From Alkalihalobacillus sp. AL-G (GTDB taxonomy: Bacteria; Bacillota; Bacilli; Bacillales; Fictibacillaceae), in the NCBI RefSeq assembly GCF_030643805.1, contig NZ_CP094656.1, positions 2,480,001-2,544,000 on the forward strand: a DNA stretch of 64,000 nucleotides, read 5' to 3'. Below, piece after piece: positions 50,042-59,242 of this stretch. The notes below the pieces were generated by a model. The model did no database searches, was not told the origin of the DNA, and worked only from the letters and a program-made list of their open reading frames with translations. The position numbers and the translations under genes are program-made. Position 1 is the first letter of the stretch. Each line of letters opens with the position of its first letter.

Positions 50042-50827
50042 TTATTTTTGTTTAAATGATTTCCCTGCAATCTTTTCGATGAGACCCGGGAACACCTGAT
50101 AAGCTCTACTTCCTAAATCCATCCACTTCGGTAGGTTGATTTCTCTTACCGGCCGGTCGATGCTATCGACAATCTTACTCGCAACGTTTTCAGGCTGGAG
50201 CATATATCGTTCAACATTTTTCTGATACTGTCCCGATTGATCTGCCACCTCAAAAAAATTCGTCTGAATCGGACCTGGATTAACAGCTGTCACATCGATC
50301 TGGTATTCCTCCAATTCCATCCGCAAACTGTTTGTAAACCCTAGAACAGCGTGTTTTGTAGCTGCATACACACTGCTTTTTGAAGTTGCAATCTTCCCAG
50401 CTTGTGAAGCAATGTTAATGATATGACCTGCACGTCTATCGATCATGCCTGGTAATACAGCTTTTGTGCACGTCATCAGGCCAACCACATTCGTATCGAA
50501 CATCCCTTCAATATCATCAAGGTTTGCGTCCGTGAAATAGTCGAACTTACCATAACCCGCATTGTTTATTAACACATCGATCCGTCCGACACTCTCATCA
50601 ACAGTCTGAAAGGTCTGTTGAACAGCGCTGTGATCACGAACGTCCAATCGATAAACGATAGGTTGTATGCCCGTTTTTTCTTCTATGTTCGATTGAAGAA
50701 GTTCTAACTTATCAAGTGATCGCGCCATTAAAACTGGAAGCCATCCTTTTAAGGCAACCTGGTATGCCATTTCCGCCCCAATACCACTCGATGCTCCAGT
50801 GATGACGACAATTTTTCTAGTTGCCAC
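50042..50827 (-). CDS. yqjQ: Short-chain dehydrogenase/reductase (YqjQ)
   Basis: 261 residues, classical SDR: VVITGASSGIGAEMA near 7-21 (cofactor), INNAGYGKF near 88, catalytic S and YAATK near 143-160. NADP preference is likely from the basic context but not certain. GTG 50827 is ten bases after GGAGG; the longer open frame reaches into the yqjP gene. It follows yqjP by 4 bp as in B. subtilis. Substrate unknown. Confidence 0.88.
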   Translation of the reverse strand: MATRKIVVITGASSGIGAEMAYQVALKGWLPVLMARSLDKLELLQSNIEEKTGIQPIVYRLDVRDHSAVQQTFQTVDESVGRIDVLINNAGYGKFDYFTDANLDDIEGMFDTNVVGLMTCTKAVLPGMIDRRAGHIINIASQAGKIATSKSSVYAATKHAVLGFTNSLRMELEEYQIDVTAVNPGPIQTNFFEVADQSGQYQKNVERYMLQPENVASKIVDSIDRPVREINLPKWMDLGSRAYQVFPGLIEKIAGKSFKQK

Positions 50828-50831
50828 CTTG

Positions 50832-51794
50832 CTAATACCTCCTTGCTTGAAAATAAAGTACACCGTTTTGATTGGCAACATTCAGTTTATTATTGCTTTG
50901 TAAAAGGTCGAGGTGCCCAAGTGTTTCAGACATTGTGAGACCTAGCTCCTTTAAATAAATCGAGGGAAATAGCTTCATACAAATTTCAATGCCAGTTAAG
51001 GCCTTTCCTTCGATCATTTCTAAAATTCGCTCGGCTCGTTCTTCTTGCTTAAGCAGGCGTTCTTGAACAAGTTCAATCGGGTTCGAAACAATTTCACCGT
51101 GCCCGGAATACACTTTTTTCACATCGCATTCAATAACTTTTTTCAACGATTCACGATATTGCAACAGCGTCTTAGGCCGCTCCTCAATCCCAAGCGGCGG
51201 TGGTTCTATCAATGCATTTGAAGAAATGTGCTTGATGACATGGTCACCGCCAACCATGATCCCATCTTTCACACGGAATAGTGACAGATGCCCTTGTGCG
51301 TGACCTGGTGTTTCAAGGACCTTCCAACCCTCAAGCCCTTCAATTTCATCTCCCTCTTGCAAAATCGTGTCAATTTTCACCGTGCAAGAATAATCTAAAT
51401 ACTTGCGGATTTGCGCCATCGATTTTTTGTGGAACTGTTCGATACCCATCTCTTTGTACACTTTTTCGTAAAATCGGTCATGATGAGCTAAAAACACAGA
51501 GTCTTTCTGTAACCATGGAACATTGTAAGCTAAGCTTAGAAACGATACATTTCGACTTTTTAGAAAGTCTGACAAACCGACGTGATCCGGATGATGATGT
51601 GTAAGGATGACCTGTTGAATATCCTCCACATCGTACCCGGAATTTTCTATTTGCCTTTGGAACTCGGTCCAAGTTTCTTCTGTTTTCGGTCCAGTGTCGA
51701 CAAGCGTCAGTTTCTCACCTTCAATTAAATACACATTAACATCCCCGACCGCAAACGGTGTAGGGAGAGTTATACAAGTTATGCGTTCATCCAA
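50832..51794 (-). CDS. yqjP: Metallo-beta-lactamase-fold hydrolase (YqjP)
   Basis: About 320 residues. Zinc ligands in ILTHHHPDHVGLSD near 63-76, TPGHAQGHLSLF near 183 and GGDHVI near 202; HGEI near 255. A C-terminal winged-helix-like extension follows, as in LACTB2-type proteins. The start is uncertain: TTG 51794 has GGAGG ten bases upstream, whereas TTG codons nearer to or inside that site fit worse. Operon with yqjQ; divergent from the T-box leader of proI. Confidence 0.85.
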   Translation of the reverse strand: MDERITCITLPTPFAVGDVNVYLIEGEKLTLVDTGPKTEETWTEFQRQIENSGYDVEDIQQVILTHHHPDHVGLSDFLKSRNVSFLSLAYNVPWLQKDSVFLAHHDRFYEKVYKEMGIEQFHKKSMAQIRKYLDYSCTVKIDTILQEGDEIEGLEGWKVLETPGHAQGHLSLFRVKDGIMVGGDHVIKHISSNALIEPPPLGIEERPKTLLQYRESLKKVIECDVKKVYSGHGEIVSNPIELVQERLLKQEERAERILEMIEGKALTGIEICMKLFPSIYLKELGLTMSETLGHLDLLQSNNKLNVANQNGVLYFQARRY

Positions 51795-51865
51795 AACAAA
51801 CAACGCCTCCAATAAAAGTATAAATGCCCTTGGGTAGTATCCATGAGGGCAAATTCAAAAATCTC

Positions 51866-51894
51866 TTGACATACAAGCTTGTCTTCCATAATAA
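51866..51894 (+). promoter_or_regulatory. Promoter of the proI T-box transcript
   Basis: TTGACA (51866-51871), 17 bp, TAATAA (51889-51894) within TAATAAT. Confidence 0.65.
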
Positions 51895-51899
51895 TTTAT

Positions 51900-52146
51900 T
51901 TTAATAACATACGGTAGCTTTGAACGGGACTAATAAACCGAAGATCGACGCCAGAGATTGGAATCCATCGACTGGAAGATTCCATCGTAATGAATCGATT
52001 GAACCTGCCCGGGAGCTGTCAGGGATTATAACCTGATCGTTAAATCCACGATACGGATACAGAGCGGGCATCAATCTGATGCCAACCAAGGTGGTACCGC
52101 GGAATTCCCCTATCCGTCCTTTTATTAGGATGATAGGGGATTTTAT
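51900..52146 (+). promoter_or_regulatory. Proline-specific T-box riboswitch
   Basis: The T-box sequence AAGGTGGTACCGCGG is exact at 52088-52102. A terminator CCCCTATC/GATAGGGG with inner pairing (52107-52139) is followed by ATTTTATC. In Stem I the specifier region reads GAA-CCT-GC with CCT (a proline codon) at 52004-52006, and AGAGA-type S-turn sequence lies at 51952-51957. Uncharged tRNA-Pro would pair with CCU and with the UGG bulge of the T-box and allow read-through into proI. The specifier is read by eye. Confidence 0.9.
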
Positions 52147-52167
52147 CATTTCCTAGGAGGTATCAAG

Positions 52168-52989
52168 ATGAACATACTCAAGCAAATGATTTCCTTCATC
52201 GGAGCGGGTTCGATGGCTGAATCGATTATAAAAGGCTTGTTGAACACCCAATGTGTCACCACTGAACAAATTCAAGTCACAAACCGATCCAATAACCAAC
52301 GCCTTACTTGTATTGCAGAAAACTATCACGTTATAGTTTCTCGAAATTTTGAAAAAATCGTTTCCGATGCCGACGTTCTTATACTTGCCATGAAACCGAA
52401 AGATGCACTAGAAGCTTTATTGGCACTCCGTTCTTATGTAACAACAAACCACATCGTTTTATCGGTGATGGCTGGTATTTCAACCAATTTTATTGAGTCT
52501 GTGCTCGAGGATCAAATCCCCGTGATTCGGGCGATGCCGAATACATCATCGGAAATCGGCTTTTCAGCAACGACAGTATGTACAGGTAAGTACAGTACAT
52601 TTGAGAATTTAAAAAACGCAATTCAACTTTTCGAATCGATCGGTTCCGTCTTCGTTGTCGATGAAAAGCAAATGGATGTAACAACAGCGATTGCCGGAAG
52701 TGGTCCAGCCTACTTTTATTATATCGCAGATGCCATCCAGAAAGCTGCCCTCATACATGGAATCGGTGATCATGAGGCACGAATGCTGATTGCTGATACG
52801 TTAATCGGTGCTGGGGAAATGTTAAAACAATCATCAACTGATCTTGGGCAGCTTCGAAAAAAGATTACAAGCCCCGGCGGAACCACGGCAGCTGGCATTC
52901 AAGCATTAATGGAAGGAAACGTCCATCATGCCTTCATTTCTTGCATCACAGCGGCCGTCCGGCGTTCACAAGAATTAGAAAAGGGCTAG
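52168..52989 (+). CDS. proI: Pyrroline-5-carboxylate reductase
   Basis: Last step of proline synthesis, NADPH-dependent. It has 273 residues: FIGAGSMAESIIKGL near 10-24 (Rossmann), AMKPKDALE near 74, RAMPNTSSEIGFSATT near 118-133 and the signature around ITSPGGTTAAGIQAL near 231-245 with GSGPAYFYYIADA near 172. AGGAGG precedes ATG. It is controlled by the proline T-box just upstream, as for B. subtilis proI. Single-gene unit. Confidence 0.95.
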   Translation: MNILKQMISFIGAGSMAESIIKGLLNTQCVTTEQIQVTNRSNNQRLTCIAENYHVIVSRNFEKIVSDADVLILAMKPKDALEALLALRSYVTTNHIVLSVMAGISTNFIESVLEDQIPVIRAMPNTSSEIGFSATTVCTGKYSTFENLKNAIQLFESIGSVFVVDEKQMDVTTAIAGSGPAYFYYIADAIQKAALIHGIGDHEARMLIADTLIGAGEMLKQSSTDLGQLRKKITSPGGTTAAGIQALMEGNVHHAFISCITAAVRRSQELEKG

Positions 52990-53011
52990 TTAGGCCATAT
53001 TCCGGCCTAAC
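52989..53011 (+). terminator. Hairpin after proI
   Basis: GTTAGGCC pairs with GGCCTAAC over seven bases, starting at the proI stop codon. There is no T-run, so termination is likely but not certain. Confidence 0.5.
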
Positions 53012-53041
53012 AATGGTGATTCGCCCATATATCCAGACTTC

Positions 53042-54658
53042 TTATTTCAGCAATTTTCCAATCGCAGCAGGGAGCATTTGGTGGAAAGGTCCAAATGAAT
53101 AATCGACGTTTAATCGTTCCGTCCATTTATGTGCATCTCTCCCTAGCGGTCCTAAATTCATTACTGGAATGTCCAGCTGTTGAAGCTCATCAAGTGGAAA
53201 CTGGTAGCCAATTTGATAGAGCGGCATATTTCGGAACAACGGAATCAATCCATCTACAGGCTGTGTAAGGCTTGTAAAACTCAAATCGGATAAGCCTGCA
53301 AAATAATGCTGTTTCTTCAAGGTTACATTGTGCTCCGTTTTCGCATGCTCGATCATTTCATTGACAACGGTTTGAATAAATTCATTTTTTCTTGATGATA
53401 CAGCCGGATAGAATGGCGGACTGTAAAACAAGACGATCATCGGTCCCTCATCCTTACAAAGTGAAGCAAGGTCCGACACGAGCCGAGTCGAAAGATCACG
53501 ATCACCTAGATCCTTAAAATTAGTAGAAATGTATGCCTGTCTTCGAATGATCTCAGCTTCCCCATAGTGCAGGATTGCCTTTTCAAGAAGCTCATCGTAC
53601 GTAAAAACTTGAATTTGATGCAAAATCGGATTGAATTGCTCCCATTGGTTAAATGCTGTTGCCCGGTAAAGAAGCTGTTGCTCAATCCTAGTCGCGATAT
53701 TTCGAGCGATCTCCAACAGCTTATCATTAAAATCAGAAACCGACCGTTCCATCGTCATCAAATTAAACATTGTTACAGCGACATGTGGGATTTGCACCGA
53801 ATATTCTTCCTTCATATCCTTTTGCATCAAATTCGTAGGCGGAGGTGTCACTTCACCATCTATCGACTCACAAAAGTCCGTGTTCAACTCAAGTTCGCGT
53901 GTCAGCTCAGAAACCATATAATTCGCATTCAATCCTGAAAAGGGTTCACCAACATGCGTTTCCATTCCATAACATAAATACCCTGGAAGGAGCTTTCCGA
54001 TTGAACCTGTGTATACATATTGGTTCGTGTCCCCCGGATAACGAGTAAAGACGGGTTCTGAATTTAAGCAAGCTTTATAGTGAAGATTTTGCGTTTCAGT
54101 TAATTCGAGCAACACTTCAACCGCTTCGAGCATTCCAGTTGAATTCGCCTCTTCATCAGGGACGGTCAACAATAATATGTTTCCGTCAAATTCACCTAAA
54201 CTAGCTTTCTCAATCATTGACATTTGAAGAGTAAGTCCTGCCTTCATATCCATCGCACCACGGCCGAAAATCCACTCAGCCTGTTCAAGATCATCCTGGA
54301 TAACATCCGGAAGCTCGTGTTTAATCGCCAGAAATTCCTGAGTCAGTTCTTTCGGACGGAAAGCAAGATTCTTCCACTCGCCATAATCCTCAATATCGAC
54401 TACATCAAAATGGCTGATCAGAATAACCGTTTCGTTCGACTTCCCACTTTGCACGAGAGCGGTTACGAACTTTCGTCCATCACTAGTCGGATGTATTTGC
54501 AGATCCTCTGGCTTCTCTTTGAAATAATTCAGCTCTGAAAGCTTCATATAAATAAATTCACTGATCCCGATTTCAGCATCGGACCCTGTGATACTAGGAA
54601 ATTCAACAAGCTGATAAAGCAACTCTTTTAAACTATCTTTGTCCTGCCATTTTCTCAT
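53042..54658 (-). CDS. M20-family peptidase/deacylase (YqjN, RocB-like)
   Basis: 538 residues. Metal-binding residues are H in LISHFDVVD near 80, D in GRGAMDMKAGLTLQ near 132, EE in VPDEEANSTG near 166 and H in GRDAHKWTERL near 507. This longer M20 type matches B. subtilis YqjN and RocB, thought to act on N-acyl amino acids or peptides linked to amino-acid breakdown. AGGGGTGG precedes ATG. It converges on proI, as in B. subtilis where yqjN and proI are neighbours. Substrate unknown. The 200 bp upstream show only a GTAACGTTAC palindrome. Confidence 0.83.
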   Translation of the reverse strand: MRKWQDKDSLKELLYQLVEFPSITGSDAEIGISEFIYMKLSELNYFKEKPEDLQIHPTSDGRKFVTALVQSGKSNETVILISHFDVVDIEDYGEWKNLAFRPKELTQEFLAIKHELPDVIQDDLEQAEWIFGRGAMDMKAGLTLQMSMIEKASLGEFDGNILLLTVPDEEANSTGMLEAVEVLLELTETQNLHYKACLNSEPVFTRYPGDTNQYVYTGSIGKLLPGYLCYGMETHVGEPFSGLNANYMVSELTRELELNTDFCESIDGEVTPPPTNLMQKDMKEEYSVQIPHVAVTMFNLMTMERSVSDFNDKLLEIARNIATRIEQQLLYRATAFNQWEQFNPILHQIQVFTYDELLEKAILHYGEAEIIRRQAYISTNFKDLGDRDLSTRLVSDLASLCKDEGPMIVLFYSPPFYPAVSSRKNEFIQTVVNEMIEHAKTEHNVTLKKQHYFAGLSDLSFTSLTQPVDGLIPLFRNMPLYQIGYQFPLDELQQLDIPVMNLGPLGRDAHKWTERLNVDYSFGPFHQMLPAAIGKLLK

Positions 54659-54861
54659 GATGGACCACCCCTAGTTGATAGTAACGTTACCGATTGACGC
54701 TTAATGTAAACATATTGAAAGATTTCTGCACTTAGTAATAAATTCCTTTAATACTGATCAAACTTTTTGTATATTTAAAGCATAACTTTATCATAGGGAA
54801 AATACGTATTCAGCTTTACCCATACCATTAAAATTAATTCTCTTTCCAAGGGGAGATGATC

Positions 54862-55641
54862 ATGACATATATTTTTGCTCATCGGGGCGCAAGTAAATAT
54901 GCCCCTGAAAATACGATGGCATCATTCCAGAAAGCAATCGAGTTGAATGCTGACGGAATCGAACTTGATGTCCAGCTTTCAAAAGACAACATTCCTGTGG
55001 TCATTCATGACGAAAACGTAAAGCGAACGACGGACGGAAAAGGCTTGGTTTGTGAATATAGCTTTGAACAGCTTCAATGTTTTGATGCTGGCAATTGGTT
55101 TTCCAGTCATTTTCAGGAAGAACGAATTCCTTCCCTAGAAGAGGTCCTGATTTGGATAAAATCGACCCCCTTGAAGCTGAATCTCGAACTAAAAAATACC
55201 ATCCTTCCACATTATGGCATGGAAAGGCTGGTTTATGACCTCGTTACTAAATACGATCTCAATGACCGAATTATTTACTCATCGTTCAACCATTATAGTT
55301 TACGTGAACTTCAAAGAATCGATCGAACTAATGAAATTGCACCCTTATATTCCTCAGGTCTATATGAACCGTGGAACTATGTACGTAAATTAAACACCAA
55401 AAGTGCCCACCCGCACTGGAGAACCCTTAATGCTAGCATATTGAAAAGCTTCACTAAACATGGAATAAAGGTGAGAACATATACCGTCAATGATCCGAAG
55501 AAAATGCGTTGGTTGTTTGATCAGCAGGTGGAAGCCATCATTACAGATGTTCCAGACATTGCAAAGAACGTTCTGGATGGCGTTCACCACCATAAGCCAT
55601 CTAAAATCCTGACAATCCTACAAAAACTGAATCCACTTTAG
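54862..55641 (+). CDS. Glycerophosphodiester phosphodiesterase, cytosolic
   Basis: Hydrolyses glycerophosphodiesters to sn-glycerol-3-phosphate and alcohol. It has 259 residues: AHRGASKYAPENTMASF near 6-22, GIELDVQLSKD near 35-45 with metal E and D, VVIHDENVKRTTDGKG near 49 with catalytic H, LELKNT near 113 and a C-terminal VRTYTVNDPKKMRWLF near 211. No signal peptide, unlike secreted GlpQ; closer to YqiK/UgpQ types. ATG 54862 is six bases after GGGGAG; an ATG two codons earlier overlaps it. Confidence 0.9.
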   Translation: MTYIFAHRGASKYAPENTMASFQKAIELNADGIELDVQLSKDNIPVVIHDENVKRTTDGKGLVCEYSFEQLQCFDAGNWFSSHFQEERIPSLEEVLIWIKSTPLKLNLELKNTILPHYGMERLVYDLVTKYDLNDRIIYSSFNHYSLRELQRIDRTNEIAPLYSSGLYEPWNYVRKLNTKSAHPHWRTLNASILKSFTKHGIKVRTYTVNDPKKMRWLFDQQVEAIITDVPDIAKNVLDGVHHHKPSKILTILQKLNPL

Positions 55642-55650
55642 TGAGACAAT

Positions 55651-55700
55651 AATTCCTGAAGCGACGAGTCTGAAGGGTGGGCAGTGTTTCAGGAATTTTC
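55651..55700 (+). terminator. Terminator of the GDPD gene
   Basis: AATTCCTGAA (55651-55660) pairs with TTCAGGAATT (55688-55697), followed by TTTC. Confidence 0.65.
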
Positions 55701-55750
55701 GCCGTCCTATGCTAAACTAAAAGATAGTAATGATTAATTGAGGTGAAAGA

Positions 55751-56767
55751 ATGATTGCAAAGCTTTTTGAACCAATAACTTTCCGAAATGTAACACTTAA
55801 AAACAGGATTGTCATGTCACCGATGTGTATGTATTCCTGTTTTGAACAAGATGGTAAAATAACCAACTGGCATAAAACCCATTATCCAAGCCGTGCTGTT
55901 GGACAAGTGGGATTAATAATCGTTGAATCATCCGCTGTTCATCCACAAGGCCGTATTTCCATGCAAGATCTTGGGATTTGGAATGACTCCCATGTGGAAG
56001 GATTGCAAGAGCTCGTTGGACTGATCCATGAACAGGGTGCGAAAGCTGCCATCCAACTTGGTCACGCTGGTCGGAAAGCCATCGTAGAAGGGCCGATTTA
56101 CTCGGCATCGCCGCTTCCATTTAAAGAAGGCATGGAACAGCCCGAGGAAATGTCGATAGAACAAATCAAAAAAACTGTTGAAGATTTTCAAGCTGCTGCA
56201 CGTCGCAGTAAGGAAGCCGGATTTGATATTATTGAAATTCATGGTGCACACGGTTATTTGATCAATCAATTCCTGTCACCGCTTACGAATGAACGAACAG
56301 ATGAGTATGGCGACTCAAAAGAAAAACGATTCCGGATTCTTCGGGAAATCATTACTGCTGTAAAGTCTGAATTTGATGGACCACTCTTTGTTCGGATCTC
56401 AGCAAATGATTACCATCCAAAGGGGTATACAGTTGAAGATTATGAGGACTATGCTACCTGGATGAAGGATTTAGGGGTCGATCTCATCGATTGCAGTTCA
56501 GGTGCAGTCGTACCTGCAAAAATCAACCCTTATCCAGGTTATCAGGTTCAATATGCGGATTACCTACGTTCAAAAGCGAATGTTGCAACAGGGGCAGTGG
56601 GTATGATTACTTCACCGCTACATGCAGAAGAAATCCTGCAAAATGAGCGTGCTGACTTGATCTTTCTTGCCCGTGAATTATTACGAGACCCGTATTGGCC
56701 AAGACGTGCCGCGAACGAACTGAATGTTGAACTGGCACCACCCAAACAATATACAAGAGGCTGGTAA
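55751..56767 (+). CDS. namA: NADPH dehydrogenase NamA (YqjM, old yellow enzyme)
   Basis: FMN enzyme that reduces activated C=C bonds, such as enals and quinones, and acts in oxidative stress. It has 338 residues, the length of YqjM, with the hallmark redox cysteine in [13 protein letters not shown] near 26, QLGHAGRKA near 103-111, [27 protein letters not shown] in pieces near 162-188 with the H-x-x-H substrate pair, and a C-terminal arginine in YTRGW that reaches the partner active site in the dimer. GAGGTG precedes ATG. Confidence 0.95.
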   Translation: MIAKLFEPITFRNVTLKNRIVMSPMCMYSCFEQDGKITNWHKTHYPSRAVGQVGLIIVESSAVHPQGRISMQDLGIWNDSHVEGLQELVGLIHEQGAKAAIQLGHAGRKAIVEGPIYSASPLPFKEGMEQPEEMSIEQIKKTVEDFQAAARRSKEAGFDIIEIHGAHGYLINQFLSPLTNERTDEYGDSKEKRFRILREIITAVKSEFDGPLFVRISANDYHPKGYTVEDYEDYATWMKDLGVDLIDCSSGAVVPAKINPYPGYQVQYADYLRSKANVATGAVGMITSPLHAEEILQNERADLIFLARELLRDPYWPRRAANELNVELAPPKQYTRGW

Positions 56768-56777
56768 ATAAAGTATT

Positions 56778-56809
56778 GAGGCTGACTTGGAAGAGTCAGC
56801 CTCATTTTT
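56778..56809. terminator. Bidirectional terminator between namA and the DUF4129 gene
   Basis: GAGGCTGACT (56778-56787) pairs with AGTCAGCCTC (56794-56803), followed by ATTTTTATT. Confidence 0.85.
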
Positions 56810-56813
56810 ATTG

Positions 56814-58037
56814 CTACTTCTTTTTATTCTTTTTCATTTTGATGCGATGGTTCTCTTTTCCCCACGATAACATTTTCTGAATGGCAGCTTCATAGCGAGT
56901 TGTTTGCTCTTGGGTTGCATCTTGTTCTCCGTACCGTACTTGTTGATAAATACCAGTTATTTGGTCATGTAAATTTTCCGGAGGGTCGATTCGATCTAAC
57001 CATTCTTGAACAGATTCATACCTGAACCGCCCAAAATCATACTTTGCCATTTTTCTTTCTAGTTGGTATAGACGTTTACGGACCCTATTTTCAGGAGCCT
57101 TACTTTTAGTCCAGGATGAATAATCCGGTTCAGCGTAGTTTAAGGCATGTGATTCTACGGTGGGTGATAGCGTCACTTGACCACGCAACGTTAAATGTTT
57201 GTGGTAAAACTTATAAAACATCCATACGACAATAATAATAGCTGCAATGATGAGTATGGCGTTCATCCATTCGATAATGCCTGAACCACCATGTTCCTGA
57301 TTTAATAGTTCCTCACTCATATCTGAAGCATTATCCGTGTCTTTCGATTGATTATCATTTTCGGACATAAACGATGTTAGCCAGTTAAAAAAACTGCTAA
57401 CCGGATAGTAAAAAATAACTGCAAGTGTTCCACTGATCAACTTCATAGCAAGCATGAATGCCTGTTTAATCAATGGAAATACGGCGACAATGACACCCGT
57501 AACACCTATGAATCCTACAAAAGTATACGTAACATAACGTTGTAAGGCAGGGTTCGTTTCTTGTTGACGAACTATTCGATTCAATCGAATTGCCAAGAGC
57601 AGAATAAACTGGAACAACGTTAAAGCCAATGCGTTCATAAGCTCATCACTCGTTCGGTATAAAACGAAAAAAATGGATAGACCGATCACAGAAAACAGAA
57701 ACAAATATACTTCCTGTCCTATATCTGAATCAAGGAAATGTAATGTAAACCTCCATGTACATACTAGAGAAACAATAATTACTAAAAGCCAATCTAACCC
57801 CATAACCCAACCGATTCCACATAGGAATGCGGCGATTAATAGAACTTTCCCTACAGTAATTTCAATCCTCGGCAATATGAATTCTAAAAGAACTCCACCG
57901 ACAACCATCAACACGATAACGGGGACCATTACGTTTGTTTTAAATGGGGCATAAAACCAGACCGTCGTGAGAGCTACGAGTAAAACATCCATTAAGTAAT
58001 GAAGCCATCTCGTACGGATGATCATAGAAGAACTCAT
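56814..58037 (-). CDS. Membrane protein with DUF4129-like C-terminus
   Basis: 407 residues. About seven hydrophobic segments in the first 200 residues, an acidic S/D/E-rich stretch near 225-250, another segment near 262-282 and a soluble end (RKRLYQLERKMAKYDFGRFR, ESVQEWLDRI, ITGIYQQVRYGEQ) typical of DUF4129. In many bacilli the third gene of MoxR-DUF58 modules encodes a transglutaminase-like protein; here that catalytic domain is absent. ATG overlaps the DUF58 stop (ATGA). Confidence 0.72.
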   Translation of the reverse strand: MSSSMIIRTRWLHYLMDVLLVALTTVWFYAPFKTNVMVPVIVLMVVGGVLLEFILPRIEITVGKVLLIAAFLCGIGWVMGLDWLLVIIVSLVCTWRFTLHFLDSDIGQEVYLFLFSVIGLSIFFVLYRTSDELMNALALTLFQFILLLAIRLNRIVRQQETNPALQRYVTYTFVGFIGVTGVIVAVFPLIKQAFMLAMKLISGTLAVIFYYPVSSFFNWLTSFMSENDNQSKDTDNASDMSEELLNQEHGGSGIIEWMNAILIIAAIIIVVWMFYKFYHKHLTLRGQVTLSPTVESHALNYAEPDYSSWTKSKAPENRVRKRLYQLERKMAKYDFGRFRYESVQEWLDRIDPPENLHDQITGIYQQVRYGEQDATQEQTTRYEAAIQKMLSWGKENHRIKMKKNKKK

Positions 58038-59242
58038 GATATCGCCCTCCTCTTTTCAAGCCGGTCTAAGCTTGCTGAGGACTCATCCAAAAACACTTTA
58101 TAAAGATCCATTCCCTGCCTATTGAATCGCTCGTAATAGTCTGCATCTGTCTGGTCATCTCCTACCAAAATCAGAACAGAAGAGCTGAAGTGACGTCGTT
58201 CAAACATCGACAATACTCGGTGCATCGGAACTTTAATGCTGCTATTATTTAATCGTGCTAGTAGTTCTAACGCTTTTGCCAACTGGCTTTTCCCCTCACC
58301 TTTTTCAAGGTGCATGTATGGAATTCTTCCTCTTGTCTTAATGTTGATGTAAATCTCGAAGGGAATATTCTGTTGAAAGGCGAATTGGCAAAGATAAGCT
58401 GTGTAACTAATCTGTTTTTCTAGTAGCTCAGACTCTCCCAATCGTGCTGCCTCTTTCGGATCAAAAATGACGTTCAAGAAGATTGTCCATGTTTGCGTCA
58501 TCGCTTTTTCATAGATCTTCGTTTGCAATTCTTCCATTCGAGCAGATGCTTTCCAATGAATGCGTTGGAAGGAGTCTCCAGCCTCATAATCTTTCGTACC
58601 GACAACAAGATTGCGATCTTCAAATAAGGAGGATGGAACGACTCGACTCCCCTGCCGGCTCTGAATTAATTGTTGTACGCCGCCTACCGGCAACAATGTG
58701 GGATAAACGATCAACTCAGATTGGACGAGTCGATCGTTAACGAGCTTTCCTGTCGTCGCGTTCATCAGATCATAGACGGTAAGGCTGAGCATTGATACTT
58801 TCGCAACACCTCTTCTATTTCCTGTGATATTGAATGTTAAGCTTTTTGGTTCATTAGGAAGAAATGTAAATGGAACCGAGTACTCATTTACATTTCTCCG
58901 TTCCTCTATTGGTTGGAGGTTTTTAATTGAGCATTGATTATCTAATAAAAACGTCAAGTTCCCACTGAAGACAGGTAAACGACTACGATTCGCAATTTGT
59001 ACCTTCCATTGATCTTGATCACCAGGAAACATCCGGATTGTTTGCCGGTTGTTGTTATATGAGAGTCTGCGTGTTATGAAATCAATATATCGACTCGATA
59101 AAACTGTACTTAATCCACTAAGAATCCCTATCCAAAACAAAACAGATGATTTCCCATAAAAACTCATAATAATGATAAACACAGAAAGTAGTGGAAGGTA
59201 CATCGTAATTGGATTTGAATCGATGCTTCTACGCCAAATCAC
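58034..59242 (-). CDS. DUF58 domain protein
   Basis: 402 residues: two membrane segments near 13-50, a beta-rich region, then the DUF58 core GSRVVPSSLFEDRNLVVGTKDYEAGDSFQRIHWKASARM (in total about 195-235), with a von Willebrand A-like C-terminal fold (SVLILVGDDQTDADYYERF near 355). Partner of the MoxR ATPase upstream; start GTG overlaps the moxR stop (GTGA). Confidence 0.85.
   Translation of the reverse strand: MIWRRSIDSNPITMYLPLLSVFIIIMSFYGKSSVLFWIGILSGLSTVLSSRYIDFITRRLSYNNNRQTIRMFPGDQDQWKVQIANRSRLPVFSGNLTFLLDNQCSIKNLQPIEERRNVNEYSVPFTFLPNEPKSLTFNITGNRRGVAKVSMLSLTVYDLMNATTGKLVNDRLVQSELIVYPTLLPVGGVQQLIQSRQGSRVVPSSLFEDRNLVVGTKDYEAGDSFQRIHWKASARMEELQTKIYEKAMTQTWTIFLNVIFDPKEAARLGESELLEKQISYTAYLCQFAFQQNIPFEIYINIKTRGRIPYMHLEKGEGKSQLAKALELLARLNNSSIKVPMHRVLSMFERRHFSSSVLILVGDDQTDADYYERFNRQGMDLYKVFLDESSASLDRLEKRRAIS

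Noticed and set aside
54670-54690. GTAACGTTAC palindrome before the M20 gene as an operator
   Set aside because: It is short and I cannot tie it to any regulator.
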